A stretch of 64,000 bases of DNA from the NCBI RefSeq assembly GCF_003086295.3, contig NC_092044.1, positions 71,104,528-71,168,527 on the forward strand, read 5' to 3'. Every line of letters starts with the position of its first letter. The stretch's first letter is position 1. Positions 44,214 to 55,657 of the stretch are shown here, one piece after another. Both the position numbers and the translations under genes were made by a program. The notes below the pieces were generated by a model. It was not told where the DNA came from. It saw only the letters and a program-made list of their open reading frames with translations, and did no database searches. This DNA is from Arachis hypogaea (lineage: Eukaryota; Streptophyta; Magnoliopsida; Fabales; Fabaceae).

Positions 44214-45989
44214 TTGAAATAGATTGACAATGATTAAGTAAGGTGGTAGTTTAGATCAAGCACTTTTTCTTTAATTTTGATTAGCACACTAACTATTTGA
44301 GACTTTGTCTCTACTAACTCTCACAGCACTCAAGCTATAGAGTGCTCTGTATATCTTTGCTGTTTTGGTTGTATGACATAAACCAGGAGAGAGTTCTCCA
44401 CCTCTGGAATTTCTGAAGAAGAGCACGAAGAAATGGAGGAGACCGGAAGGAAGTTCACAGTAAGAGGAAAAAAACTAAGGCACTATGATTTTCAGCCTCC
44501 ATGATCAAAGAACAAGATGTCAAGCTAGTGACAATAAGGAAGCGCTTGTTGGGAGGCAACCCAACCTGAGGTAGTTTTCTTTCCATAGCTATTTCAGTAA
44601 AGAGGCTAAGTAGCTTTATCTATATTGCAAGGAGCTAAGTTTGGTGTTGCACACCAAAACAAAGGGAGAATGAAGAATGCTAAGTTTGGTGTTCCACCAA
44701 AAATCTCTTTTAAAAACACATTCTCACATTCTGCATAAAGGGTTGCTAGCTCCAAGCAATCAGAGAAACTACTTAACCAATGTCTATTTTCTAGTTTTTA
44801 GTCTTATTGCCTTTAGCAAAGAAAAAGAGTTCCACATATGGTCAATTTGAAGCATGAGAACTATTGGCAAGGTACTAAGTTTGGTGTTCTCACACCAAAG
44901 TAAGTTCAAAAGCCCACAAATAATTCATGCATGCTAACCATTTTTCAAGTGCTTGGGGAACAAGCAACTTTCAATATGATTGCAGAGTATCATACAAGTT
45001 TTTGGGAAGATTAAGCACCATCAACCAAAGAGACAAAGAGGGATGCAAAGATCAACAATGGTGCTGAGAAGGAATGAAGCAAGTAAACTCCAAAAGGTTG
45101 TATTGTTAAGTGATTGTCTTATATTCAAAACTGCTATGATTGAAAGTGACATTGTACCCCTGTTCAGTATAATTTCCTTGTAGTTCAATAACTAAGATGT
45201 TTGGTATATCATAGCACCATACACTTGAAAATTTGCTTGCACTCAAGGATTGGAAAAATACAAATAGAGAACATTTCTTTGAAGAGAAGGATTGAGGAAT
45301 CAAAAATTCATCTTGAGGTAAGCAAAAGATTAAGGGAAGTGGTGGTTCTGGTTGTATGAATGTGTATTGAGGTTGCATGTTTGTGAAAACCTGCATGGGA
45401 GCTCATAGGTAGGAAATAGAGTTCAAAGAAGTATTGTGGAGATTCTCAAACATCTTTTGATCCAAGAAGAAGCAAAAGAAAACAAAAGAAAAAAATAATA
45501 AAAAGAACATGGCCCAAGGCTCTGAGCATCAATTACTAGGCAAAAAAAAAAAGAAATAAGAACTCAAAGAGTTCCTAGCCTAGTAAATGCTTGTGGTCGA
45601 ATTGTGTCAAAGAGAGAGGCTTGAGCAAGTAAATCCTCAGGGGTGCTTTAACACCTAATACCTTAAAACCAACTGGTTTCGGAGTATTGATTGAAAGCTT
45701 ATCTAAAGAGCCGCTTTGAGACAGGACACTTAGAGTCAAGACCGAAACACATAAACTATAAGCTGCTTCAAGGTGTTATCTATAAAGAGATCTCCACGGT
45801 ATCATTTGGGTGAAAGTCCTAAGACCTAAGACTTCCAAGATGTGGAGACTAGTAAACACTGAAGCCCTTGCATAAACATATGATTTAGAGTTCACCCCAC
45901 TGTCAATTAATCACTTCACTCACAGAGCATTACACGTCATTCTTCAATCTATTCTAAACTGAAAGAATTTTTTTTAGCATAATTCAATA

Positions 45990-46009
45990 CTTGCTTGGGG
46001 ACAAGCAAG
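45990..46009 (+). other. Pre-PPT stem-loop
   Basis: CTTGCTTG-GGGA-CAAGCAAG, a perfect 8-bp stem with a GNRA-type tetraloop, ends 17 nt before the LTR start at 46027. The polypurine-like tract CTTTAAGTTTGGTGTTG lies between. Confidence 0.75.
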
Positions 46010-46026
46010 CTTTAAGTTTGGTGTTG

Positions 46027-47886
46027 TGATGACAAGTCATCTTAGCCTAGTTTTACTAGTCTTTTTCTTTGATTTTCATTAGGTTTTATGCACTTTCTTA
46101 TGCCACAAGTAAGCCATTTGGGTAAAATTTCATGTTTCCTTAGATTCAATCAACCATGAATGAATTGATGCATTTTCATGAGTTTTTGTTCCATAATTGT
46201 TTATATGTCAAGAAGAAGAAGAACTCTCATGATTATAGCATAGCTTTGATGCAATTGTTGATTGATGATAGGTAGAGAAAGGCTTGGAAGAAGGTTGAAG
46301 AAAGGGAATAGCAAAATGGCAAGATGAATGACTCAAGTTTGAGCTCAAGTTTGCCTCAAACTTGAACTCAAACTTGAGGAAGAATGCAACCACAACCTGG
46401 AGGCACGCCAAGTTTGTGCCAACTTTTGCCTCAAACTTGAGGTCAAACGTTGGCTTAAAGATTCTTCACCCAGGGAGGCCAACGTTTGCGCCAACGTTTG
46501 CCTCAAACTTGAGGTCAAACGTTGGCGCCACAAGAACAAGGAAAATCACCCCTGGAGCACGCCAACGTTTGTGCCAACGTTTGCCTCAAACTTGAGGTCA
46601 AACGTTGGCGCCATTTTAGCATGGAAGAGCACCCATGTTTGATGCTTTGGATCAGCCACGTTTGTGCCAACATTTGCCTCAAACGTTGGGCCAAATGTTG
46701 GCTAGAAGAGCTGATTGAGAAGGGCCATGTTTGAGCTCACGTTTGACCTCAAACATTGGCTCAAACGTGGATGACAGCAAATTGGCCGAGCTGTATAATG
46801 CCACACACGAAGACGTTTGAGTCAACGTTTGCCTCAAACGTTGACTCAAACGTAAATCCCCAAGGCCCAAGTTGCAAACGGATTTCTTCCCAACACCAAG
46901 AGCAATCAACAGAGGTTTTTTTTCAACCCAATTCCATCAAGAGCAAGGGCCCAATTCAAGGCTTAAAGATCATTAGAAGAGAGTGTATAAATATTTTAGA
47001 ATTTAAGTTTTCAAGGGAGCTTTCTTTTTAGAATTTTTAGAGAGCCTTTTCCTTTGAGAGAGTGGGATTTAATTTTTAGTTTTCGTTGCTGTTAGCATTT
47101 CCAGGAAGAGGAATTGAATTCTCTTCCTCTGGGTTTCTCATTTTCATTTCCTGCACACTTGTTTGAATCTTGGGTTGGAGAATTGAAGGAATTTTGTTTC
47201 AATCTCACCCTGAGGTCTCTCTGTTTTGATTTACCGCATAATTGAGAAATTGAGATTTGAATTTAGTCCTTCTGCTGTTTGATTTTAAATTTTCTTGCAA
47301 TTGAATTCTGAATTTGGATCTAGGAAGGCATTGAGATCTAGACTTGGTTATCTAGTCTCTTGAGTCCTGAGATCTGGAGTTTTTATTTTAATTTCTCTGT
47401 TGAATGCTTCTCCAAGTTCATTTATATTTCAGTTTGAGATCCGGTTCAATTGAATTCATCTTCTACTATTCCGTTTGTTAAATTTAATTTTCCTTGTCTA
47501 ATTTCTGCAATCCCACATCCCTAACCCGTTTAAGATTCAAGCAATTTAGATTTCTTGCACTTTAAGTTTCTGCAATTTACATTTCTTGCAATTTAAATTT
47601 CTTCAATTTACATTACTTGCACTTTAAGATTCAGCTCTTTTTCCTTTCGTTCTCTTTAATTTCCTGCAATTCACCCACTCCCCTTTACAATTCATGCAAT
47701 TTAGTTTCTGTCAATTACAAATCACTCAAATCAACTCTTGTTTGCTTGACTAAATCAACCACTAAGCTAAAATTGCTCAATCCTTCAATCCCTATGGGAT
47801 CGACCTCACTCCCGTGAGTTTTATTACTTGATGCGACCCGGTGCACTTGCCGGTGAGTTTTGTGTTGGATCGTTTTCCACACATCA
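46027..47886 (+). repeat. Second LTR (1860 bp)
   Basis: Near-identical sister of 42344-44189. It ends CACACATCA and is followed by a primer-binding site with one change (TGGTGCCG at 47893), so it also has an internal region attached on its right. Confidence 0.88.
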
Positions 47887-47892
47887 AGTTTT

Positions 47893-48162
47893 TGGTGCCG
47901 TTGCCGGGGATTGAAATAGATTGACAATGATTAAGTAAGGTGGTAGTTTAGATCAAGCACTTTTTCTTTAATTTTGATTAGCACAATAACTGTTTGAGAC
48001 TTTGTCTCTACTAACTCTCACAGCACTCAAGCTACAGAGTGCTCTGTATATCTTTGCTGTTTTGGTTGTATGACATAAACCAGGAGAGAGTTCTCCACCT
48101 CTGGAATTTCTGAAGAAGAGCACCAAGAAATGGAGGAGACCGGAAGGAAGTTCACAGTAAGA
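47893..48162 (+). other. Second primer-binding site and leader, truncated
   Basis: It repeats 44196-44465 almost exactly and then stops at CAGTAAGA, the same base at which the first copy switches to post-pol-type sequence. Confidence 0.8.
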
Positions 48163-48828
48163 TATACAGAATCGTGACCATAAACCTCTTTATGTCACCC
48201 CCAAAACCGTGAGTATAGACCCTTTTAGGTCACTCCCTAAAACTGTGACCATAGACCTTTTTAGGTCACCCTTTCAAAAAATCGTGACCATAGACCCCTT
48301 TAGGTCACCCTCCAAAACCGTGACCATAGACCCCTTTAGGTCACCCCCAAAAACTGTGACCATAGACCGTTTTAGGTCACCATTTTTTGAAAAACTGTGA
48401 CCATAGACCCTTTTTGGTCACTGTAAAAAATTGTGACCATAGACCTGTTTAGGTCACCCACAAGACCGTGACCATAGACCCTTTTAGGTCACCCTCCAAA
48501 ATCGTGACCATAGACTCTTTTAGGTCACCCCCCAAAATCGTAACCATAGACCCTTTTAGGTCACCCCCAAAACTGTGACCATAGACCCTTTTAGGTCACT
48601 CTTTTTTGATGACTATAGACCCCTTTAGGTCACCCCTCAAAACCGTGACCATAGACCCCTTTAGGCCACCTTTTTTCCAAAAACTGTGATCATAGCTTTT
48701 TTTTGTCACAGTAAAAAACCATGACCATAGAGGGTCTATGGTCACGGTTTTTTACCATGACCAAAAAAACCATGGCTATAAACCCAAAATATTTTAGTGT
48801 TTGCTACGATGCATCATTTCTTATAGTA
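48163..48828. repeat. Outer right subterminal array and end of the CACTA element
   Basis: About 15 copies of GTGACCATAGACC...TTTAGGTCACC-type units, spaced about 40 bases, lead to TTTCTTATAGTA. Short frames here are repeat artefacts. Confidence 0.85.
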
Positions 48829-49259
48829 TCTTCTTGAAAGTCTTGTTTTGGATCTTCTTTGAAAAAGTATTGATTTGATTCTTTTCATGCATGATCGTGT
48901 CCTTAATCATTCTTTGAATTTTTTGATAAAATTGCCCTGAATCTTTCTTGCACTTCTCTAGTTAGAATAAGTGATTTTTTTATGTAGTTTGAACTTGCTT
49001 GTTTGTAATGCACCACCTATCCTCTATTAATTTTATAGGAGAACTTTACCTAGGTTTTCTTCTTTGAATACAACTTGATTCTCTTTCAACCTTACTCTAA
49101 TTTTTATGCATATATTTGTTTGATTGTGTACTTAGGTATCCCCCAAGATTCTTAAGGAAAGATTTTTTGCTCCTGACCCTTATTATTCCTCACTCCATAA
49201 CATCTTTTATTTCAACATGAATTTATTTTGACGTGACTCATCAATTATGCCTTTATTGT
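48829..49259 (+). other. Continuation of the gypsy leader after the CACTA insertion
   Basis: T-rich leader-like sequence similar in character to 38400-38640. No coding content. Confidence 0.4.
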
Positions 49260-49620
49260 TTCATTTGAAATGTTTAGGGGTGACCACCGGGAGTCCCATG
49301 AATGGGATCAAGACAAGGGATTTGCGCAGAGGGGCTTAGACTTCAAGAGGAGTGGGTATCCACACCAGCATCCCCAAGGTCGGAACAAGTATTGAAGAAA
49401 TAACAATCGCTTGGGAAATGGTAAAGAAAAACAGGCAGAGGCTACTTCAGATGATTTGAGGTGACAAAGATGCGGGAGATACCACCTGGACCATCCATGC
49501 CGAACTGAGTTAGGACTGTGCTATCGTTGTGGGAGACCAGGGGATATCTCCCGAGATTGTCCATACAGGAAAATCAAGGAGAGGGCCGTTCTTAATGAGG
49601 TTGAAGAAATCGTGAGACGG
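49260..49620 (+). pseudogene. Relic of Ty3-gypsy gag with zinc knuckle
   Basis: Reading frames interrupted by stops end in LCYRCGRPGDISRDCPYRKI (about 49516-49575). This matches the CCHC zinc knuckle of chromovirus Gag, except that the His is replaced by Asp. The upstream RGDHRESHEWDQDKGFAQRG fits the basic/acidic Gag tail. No protease or pol follows in frame. Confidence 0.75.
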
Positions 49621-51310
49621 GTAAATATAATTGAATTCTAACTGCTTGACATAATATTAGAGTATGGTATTCATTTGTGACGTAAGGCTGAATTGCAATA
49701 AATATAATTTTTAAATAGACTATCGATTGATGGCTTAGACTTATTAAGAGTAGAGGAGGCTTGCAAACAGCATCGGTATATTTGGGAATTGAATTGGAAT
49801 GAGAGTTCATGAAACTGAACAATTGTATGGGAATTGGAGGACGACTAATTACTAGGAAATTGATGTTATAGGTTTTGGATAATTAGGATGTGATTTGGGA
49901 ATGATGTTTGCATGTTGATGATGAGTAGTAATGGAGTTTCAACTTACAGGTGCATACGCCAACTTCTCAACCTATAGTACTTAGACTTGAATTTGATTGG
50001 ATTTGACATTGATTGGCATTCAATTTTAGTTATAATGAATGAAATTGCTTGTGTTTATAACTAATTAGTTGTTATTGAGACTGTGTATAATATGATGAGT
50101 ATGTTTATGGTTGAATGATTATGAGATTATGGGATACATGAGCAAGTTTTGGTTTTGATGATGATAGATTGTGTTATAATGTGCATATATTGTGAGTTGT
50201 GTGTTGATAGAGGTTGGTGCAAGTTGGTGTTATGTTGAGAGTGGGGATTTTACGAGATGTTAAATATGTGAAATTGGTTGTTGAAGAATGAGGATTTGAC
50301 AAGGTTGTAACGAATTTAGATAAGGATGGATAACCTGAGTAGGTAGGTGCCATGATTTGTGTTGAGGTCCTAGGTGATGTGATTATTTTGATTAAGGATT
50401 ATAATGAGCTTGTGATTTAAACCTAGAAATACACTAGGGTCCTAAATTGTGATTGAAGTCTTAGGATGAACTTAAGCCTTATTTGGGATTACACTAAGAA
50501 AGCTTAAAAGTGAGCTTAGATTTTTGTGATCCGATAATAGGGTGTGTCTTGGATGGATAATTGAATTCTTTGTGGCTGAAATTCAAAGTGACGCAGTAGA
50601 AGCTTGTGGAAGCATTGACATAGCATGGCCGCAATGAAGAGTAGTAGGGAACAATTAGAAATACTTTAGGCTTTACTTCCTGAAAGGTTTAGTGGATTAA
50701 TGCAAATAATGACTTCTATGTTAGTGCATTTGGTTGTGGCTGTGAGAGTAGATTGAATCTGAAATGGTTACAGAAATGATTATAGGTGTATAGTTGGTTT
50801 TTGGTGATGCATGCAAAATTGTAGCATTTGAAAGATAAGTATTATAATATTTGATCATGATGACTTTGGGTTTAGATTGAATCGATAATGACTGGTTTTG
50901 AAAGACGAAATTGGAAAACATTAAATGGAGAGTTATAACATCTTCTTGAGGTTGAATAGCAGAAACCCGTAAAGGGTGATGAACTTCGTCTTAGAGGACA
51001 TTCTGTCGATATTTGTTAAGGATTCTAAGAGTTTTGGAAATTCTAAATTAAGATTTCAATTGAAAGTTACAGAAGGTTTAAAAGAGGTGAACTTGATATT
51101 GGAATCACTATTGAGCAAGAGCTTGAGAAAACTAAGAGTGAACTTGAGTAGATTTGGTGCTGAAAACGGAGTTAGCTCGATTGCACGATTTGGGAGAGAG
51201 ACTATCGACTCAGTTGCGGCTTCTTGACTAATCCTAAGAACCACAATTATGCATCGTGGCTTGAAGATGAATTTGTAGCAACTAAATTTTGAGGAAAAAA
51301 TTTCTAATTA
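49621..51310 (+). other. Unassigned interior of the gypsy element
   Basis: No RT, RNase H or integrase motifs are recognised. A frame at 50976-51227 (reading VLEDILSIFVKDSK) is unrecognised. The end, AATTTTGAGGAAAAAATTTC (51283-51302), looks like the terminal internal segment and polypurine tract of a chromovirus. Confidence 0.45.
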
Positions 51311-51541
51311 GGTAGGTGATAAACCACAATTTTATGGTTTATCTTGTATTGAATTTGGTAGATTTTATCAACTTTTTCTATATTTATTCAATGAAATAAC
51401 ATGGTTTTGTAAATTCTCACTAATTTGTGTTTAAGAGTGAAAACATGCTTTTTAGGCCCTAAAATTGATAAATTTAATTCACTTTAATTCCATTCGATGC
51501 CTTGATATGTTTATTGAGTGATTTGAAGTTTAGTGGGTAGG
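51311..51541 (+). mobile_element. LTR-start fragment inserted at the polypurine tract, with 6-bp direct repeats
   Basis: A 219-bp segment (51317-51535) beginning TGATAAACCACAATTTTATG equals the first part of the LTR seen in reverse at 1-1537. It is flanked on both sides by GGTAGG (51311-51316 and 51536-51541). Removing it restores a contiguous tract GGTAGGA|TGTAAAACC leading into the LTR at 51543. Confidence 0.65.
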
Positions 51542-53264
51542 ATGTAAAACCCCGATTAAATGAAAATTAAATAAATAATTAATTAAATATGGGCCTCCGG
51601 GAGTGGAAAAACATAGAGTCATAATTTGGAAATTAAAATGTGATAATTGGATTCGAAGGATTTTTTCGAGTGAGAAAATATACTTTTCTGCAGAAAAATG
51701 CGTAAGGACGCATATTGGAAATTTAACTGGCAGTACCGGCTTAGACTGTCTGGTATTGTGACTAAAAAATTAATTATGAGTGAGAAAGGTTAATAAATTA
51801 GAATCTATAAATTGGGAAGTTAAAAATATCTAAAACACAAATTAAAAATTTAATCTTAAAGGTTGTGGCCCAAAATTAGGCCAACGGGCTAAAACAAGTG
51901 AATCAAACCCAAGTGGGCCCAAGCTCCCACATATATACCCACATTTAGTGAGTTTTCAGCCACCAATTTCCCCATTTTTTGAGAGAGACACGGAATTGAG
52001 AGAAGAGAAAAGAGAGGAGAGAAAATCCTAGCCACCCTCACCTTTAAACCACCATAACTTTTGCTACGAAACTCCGATTGATGAGCCATTTATGGCCACG
52101 CATCACTCTCCTCTCCCCCTTCAATTCTATCTAGGTATTGTAGTGAGTATTTCTCTGTTCTCTTCCTAGTTTTGATTTTTCCTCTAAATCTACATTTTGG
52201 CTTTGGGTTTTGAGGAAGTTTGTGGTTTTGGTTGTTTAAAGGTACTCTAGTACAAGCCATTGGTGAGTTCCGTCAACTAATTTCTTGGGTTAAAGTAAGA
52301 AATCCTCTAATCCTTGTAATTTATGAGATTTTTTGAGCCCTAAGTTGATGCATGTATGTAATGTGTGCATTAGAGTATGGGGTACGCTTTTAGAACTTGA
52401 AATTTGCTTGTGGAACGATCGGGTAGTCCTTAGAGCTGAGACTTGGTGAGATTTCACAAGTTGAGAGCTTAAATTTGACTTCCAAGAGGTACGATATAAG
52501 TTTCATTTAAGTACCACGTAGTGTCATGAGAATTCCTAGGCTAGATGCTCCTAGGATTAGGTTTGGATTATGTAAATGGTTGGTATTAATATGTATAGTT
52601 GATATGTTGTGAAAATTGATGATTTGATTGAAAATTGTGTGAATTTTCATGTTTGGTGTGTTGAAAAATTTGATGAATTGGATAATAATTATTGGTTTGT
52701 GGAATATGCATAGAAATTGTGAATTTGGGCCGGAGGCCGTGAATTTTGGGTTGGTGACTGGAAAAGATAAGGACGGTAAGTGATGATTAAATTGTGTGAT
52801 AATGTATGAGATTGAATAAAGAAGTGGTATGGAATGTATGAGAATTCGATTGATTGTTGGAATAGTAAAAAATGAGGTTTCTGAAATGTGGAATGGATGT
52901 ATTTGAGTTGGAATGTGTAGATGGAGTAGGTTTGGATTTAGTTGTGTATGAATATGTGACTTGAGTTGGTTTATGTTTATTTTGTTGGTTGAAAATGATT
53001 GAGGCTTGTGAATCATTCAAAAATTGGTAAATGTGTATTTTTGGTAAAAATAGATTTTCGGCCAACTTCAGCGGTCTGTAACTCGGTCCTCAGAGTTGGA
53101 AAACTTTCAAAATTGAATTTTTATGAAAATTTATTTATCGATCTTTCCAACGGTTCAAGAATAGTTGAAAATGAAATTTTGTGGAAAAAGTTATGAGATT
53201 TTAAAAATTAGACTAAAAATTTAATTTCTACAACATATCAGATTTTCTGGTTTCTGATATAGAT

Positions 53265-53455
53265 GCGAACGCGGCACGTGACGGACGTATGTAGGCATTG
53301 GTCTCTGCCAAGTGCTCTCGTGTACGCGGACACTGCCTGTGTATGCGGTATGGTCTAAAATTGGGTGTATGCATACACGGGCTTTTGCATGCGTATGCAG
53401 ACACCCAAGTTTCAACCAGTGCGTACGCACACCATATGTATGCGTACGCACAGCA
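53265..53455. repeat. CpG word array in the chromovirus-like LTR
   Basis: Words such as GCGTACGCAC, GTATGCGTACGC and TGCATACACGG recur, resembling arrays at 3000-3460 and 5945-6530 in a different retroelement lineage. Confidence 0.6.
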
Positions 53456-53762
53456 CCCATAATTTGAAAGAATGTATTTTTAAGTCTTTTAACCATTCTT
53501 TTAGACTTCCAAACCTTTATAAACTTCGATAGAGTATAGAGCCGGTGTAACCAAGAATGGAAGGGTTACTGTTCAAAAATTAAAGAGTCGAGTTAGTGAA
53601 ATTAATGAAATTGAATAAGATGTGAAGTGATGCGTGACAAGGATGAATGTGGTGATGAGTAATGATTAAGTATGATGAGAATGATGATGATAATGAGGGT
53701 TTATGAGCGGTGAACTAATTGAATATGAAATTGTTTGAGGAAGTGAGTGAATAAGTGAGTTG

Positions 53763-54390
53763 AGGTAGAGGATTCCCTCTCTCGTCTTGTGATTATGAAG
53801 TAAAAAGATAATAAGAATTGTGTTGTTAGGATGGTGGTGTTATCCCGCTCACGTAAAGGCAAGTTGAGATTGAGGATTCTCTCACTTGCTATGATACTCT
53901 TGTTGAGGTTGAGGATTCTCTCTCTTGTTGTGGTAGATGAGCTTGAGGTTGAGGATTCCTTCACTTGTCACACTAGAGAGTTGAATAAAAGGTTGAGGAT
54001 TCTCGTCGGTTTAATTCTGTAATGATTAATTCAGATTGTGAGTATGTTTGCTTGTGTTAAATTGAAATGAATTTTGAATTGAAATGGTGAAGACGGCGGT
54101 TGGATCCCGCTCACTGATAGGCAAGCTAAGATAGAAGATTCTCTCTCTTGCTATAATGGACAAGATGAGGTTGAAGATTCCTTCTCTTGTTGCGGTGGGC
54201 AAGTGGGGTTAAGGATTCTCTCTCTTGCTACATCAGGGAATTGAATGGAGAAGGTTGAGAATTCCCTTCGATTCAATTCCTGGCTAGGGTGTGAATGAGT
54301 TAGGTTGAGGATTTTCTATCATTACATCATAGTTTCTCTCTAAATGGGAGGTTGATGATTCTCTCCGTGAATATTGAGGATTCCCTTCAT
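53763..54390 (+). repeat. Irregular minisatellite (GTTGAGGATTCTCTCTCTTG units)
   Basis: About a dozen diverged copies of a 35-50-base unit centred on GAGGTTGAGGATTC and CTCTCTTGCTA. The apparent Ser/Thr/Arg-rich peptide on the minus strand is a by-product. Confidence 0.85.
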
Positions 54391-55512
54391 GTTGAGAGAT
54401 GATATCCGGGTTAGCTACCAGGTGTGTCGGGTTGGTTGTATAACCAACAAATGCGCTAGTTGGCCATAGAGTAGGCATACATCATTTGCATATGTTTGAA
54501 TTGTTTAGGTTTGCTTAATTGTACTTGGATTGCCTAATTGTAATTGAATATATTACAAGATTATATGCTATCTGCTCTACTTGAATCTAATGATTTTCTT
54601 GTTTGTATTGCTTGTGTTTGCACAACTGAGAGGTCCTTCATACTGGTGTCGGTTGACGCTGAGGGCTGTCCTTATTGAAAACAAAATGATGAAATAATTT
54701 ATTAATAATGATGAATATTAAATGAGATAAATTGAGCTCCCTGGGTAGACGCAGTAAAGTGATTTCACTTGCTCCAGGTGAAGATACGAGATTACTGATA
54801 TGGAATTACTAAGTCGAATTAATTAGTGCTGGTTCTATTCTAAATTGGAAAGTTTGGGAAGTTGGAAAGATAAAAAATTGAATTAGACTTAGTATCCCCT
54901 ATGACAGTTGCCTAAGTTATGGATTAGTGAGAACCTATGGTGGACAATTGATGAAAGGAAGATTAGGATACTTAGTGAGTTCTTATTATAGTGCATTATA
55001 TTTATTTGAAACTTTTATCGTACTGGGAACCCATGAGTCAGGGGTTTCCTTTCCATATATATTCTCTGTTTTTCAGATGCAGGTCCAGGTGCTCAGCAGT
55101 GAGCTGTGGTTTATTTGAAAGATGGGAAAGATCGTTGGACTCTGTTTTACTTTGGTTTAGAATGTCTCCAAACTTATTTTCAAAACCTTTTATTATGTAT
55201 TTATTTTCATTTGAAAACTTGCCTATAGAGGCTTTGATGTATATTATGGGAGAGATAGAAAAATTACTTTTGTCAACTAATTTTATTACTGTACCCTAGT
55301 CGGCCTAAACTTTGCAGGTCGTGAGTAGTGGCTATTATACTCATGTCTATATACATATATGTACCTTGTCTTTATTCTATTCTTCCTTATTATTATATCT
55401 TATCTTGATTTGCTATCCGAATACGTTCATCTCCTTTTCTTTGATACGAGAGTGTTCCCAATCGCAATTTTATTTTGTTTGTTTTCAGGCTTCTCGTTAA
55501 ATAACTCCTTTC

Positions 55513-55515
<3 letters not shown>

Positions 55516-55575
<60 letters not shown>
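55516..55575. repeat. (TA)n microsatellite
   Basis: About 60 bases of alternating TA near the LTR end. Confidence 0.97.
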
Positions 55576-55581
<6 letters not shown>

Positions 55582-55657
55582 TACCTTGAGAGTTGTACCT
55601 TCTTACTATCATTGACTTATGACTCGAGTAAAAGGATTTGAATATTAGAGTGTTACA

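Larger units (their letters stand above)
44190..46026 (+). other. Shortened interior: leader joined to post-pol region
   Basis: Leader sequence to 44465 is followed by CTTGTTGGGAGGCAACCCAA (44545), the conserved start of the post-pol region, and by repeated AAGTTTGGTGTT phrases. No gag, protease, RT or integrase motifs remain. A short frame from an ATG at 44431 (starting MEETGRKFTV) ends after about 24 codons. Hairpins at 44548-44565, 44640-44658, 44685-44701 and 44880-44899 are described in the findings. Confidence 0.75.
42344..48162 (+). mobile_element. Rearranged Athila/Tat-like Ty3-gypsy element: LTR - short interior - LTR - truncated interior
   Basis: LTRs at 42344-44189 and 46027-47886 are each followed by a tRNA-Asp-type primer-binding site and about 270 bp of identical leader. 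After the first leader, a 1.56-kb post-pol region leads to the polypurine tract and second LTR, so gag and pol are missing. After the second leader the element stops abruptly at 48162 and CACTA array sequence resumes. The layout is a product of LTR recombination followed by deletion, or a non-autonomous tandem. Confidence 0.85.
38641..48828. mobile_element. CACTA-like transposon split by a nested retroelement
   Basis: The left end CACTACAAAAAAGG and the reverse complement of the right end, TACTATAAGAAATG, are degenerate CACTA termini. Both ends carry long arrays of a TATGGTCACGG / CCGTGACCATAG subterminal word (38655-39352 on the left; 42275-42343 and 48163-48790 on the right). The right array is interrupted at 42343/48163 by the Athila/Tat-like DNA. 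The 3-mers outside the ends (TTT and TCT) differ at one base. No transposase was recognised, so it is non-autonomous or decayed. It sits in the leader of a gypsy element. Confidence 0.75.
51543..55657 (+). mobile_element. Ty3-gypsy chromovirus-like LTR (about 4.1 kb)
   Basis: Starts TGTAAAACCCCGATTAAATG and ends GAGTGTTACA. No primer-binding site follows, so it is a 3' or solo LTR. Flanking 5-mers do not match, although the left flank is disturbed by the insertion above. The first 380 bp recur diverged at 58951-59332. Contains a CpG word array (53265-53455), a minisatellite (53763-54390) and a (TA)n run (55516-55575). Its end does not resemble the 5' LTR end at 38076, so the two are probably not partners. 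Confidence 0.6.

Noticed and set aside
42525..47031. Multiple short ORFs duplicated at 42.5-44.2 kb and 46.2-47.9 kb
   Set aside because: They lie in sister LTRs and are made of palindromic cassettes. Duplication reflects the LTR pair, not gene duplication.
50976..51227. 83-codon open frame before the polypurine tract
   Set aside because: No known motif. It sits in the decayed end of a gypsy interior, so it is not called as a gene.
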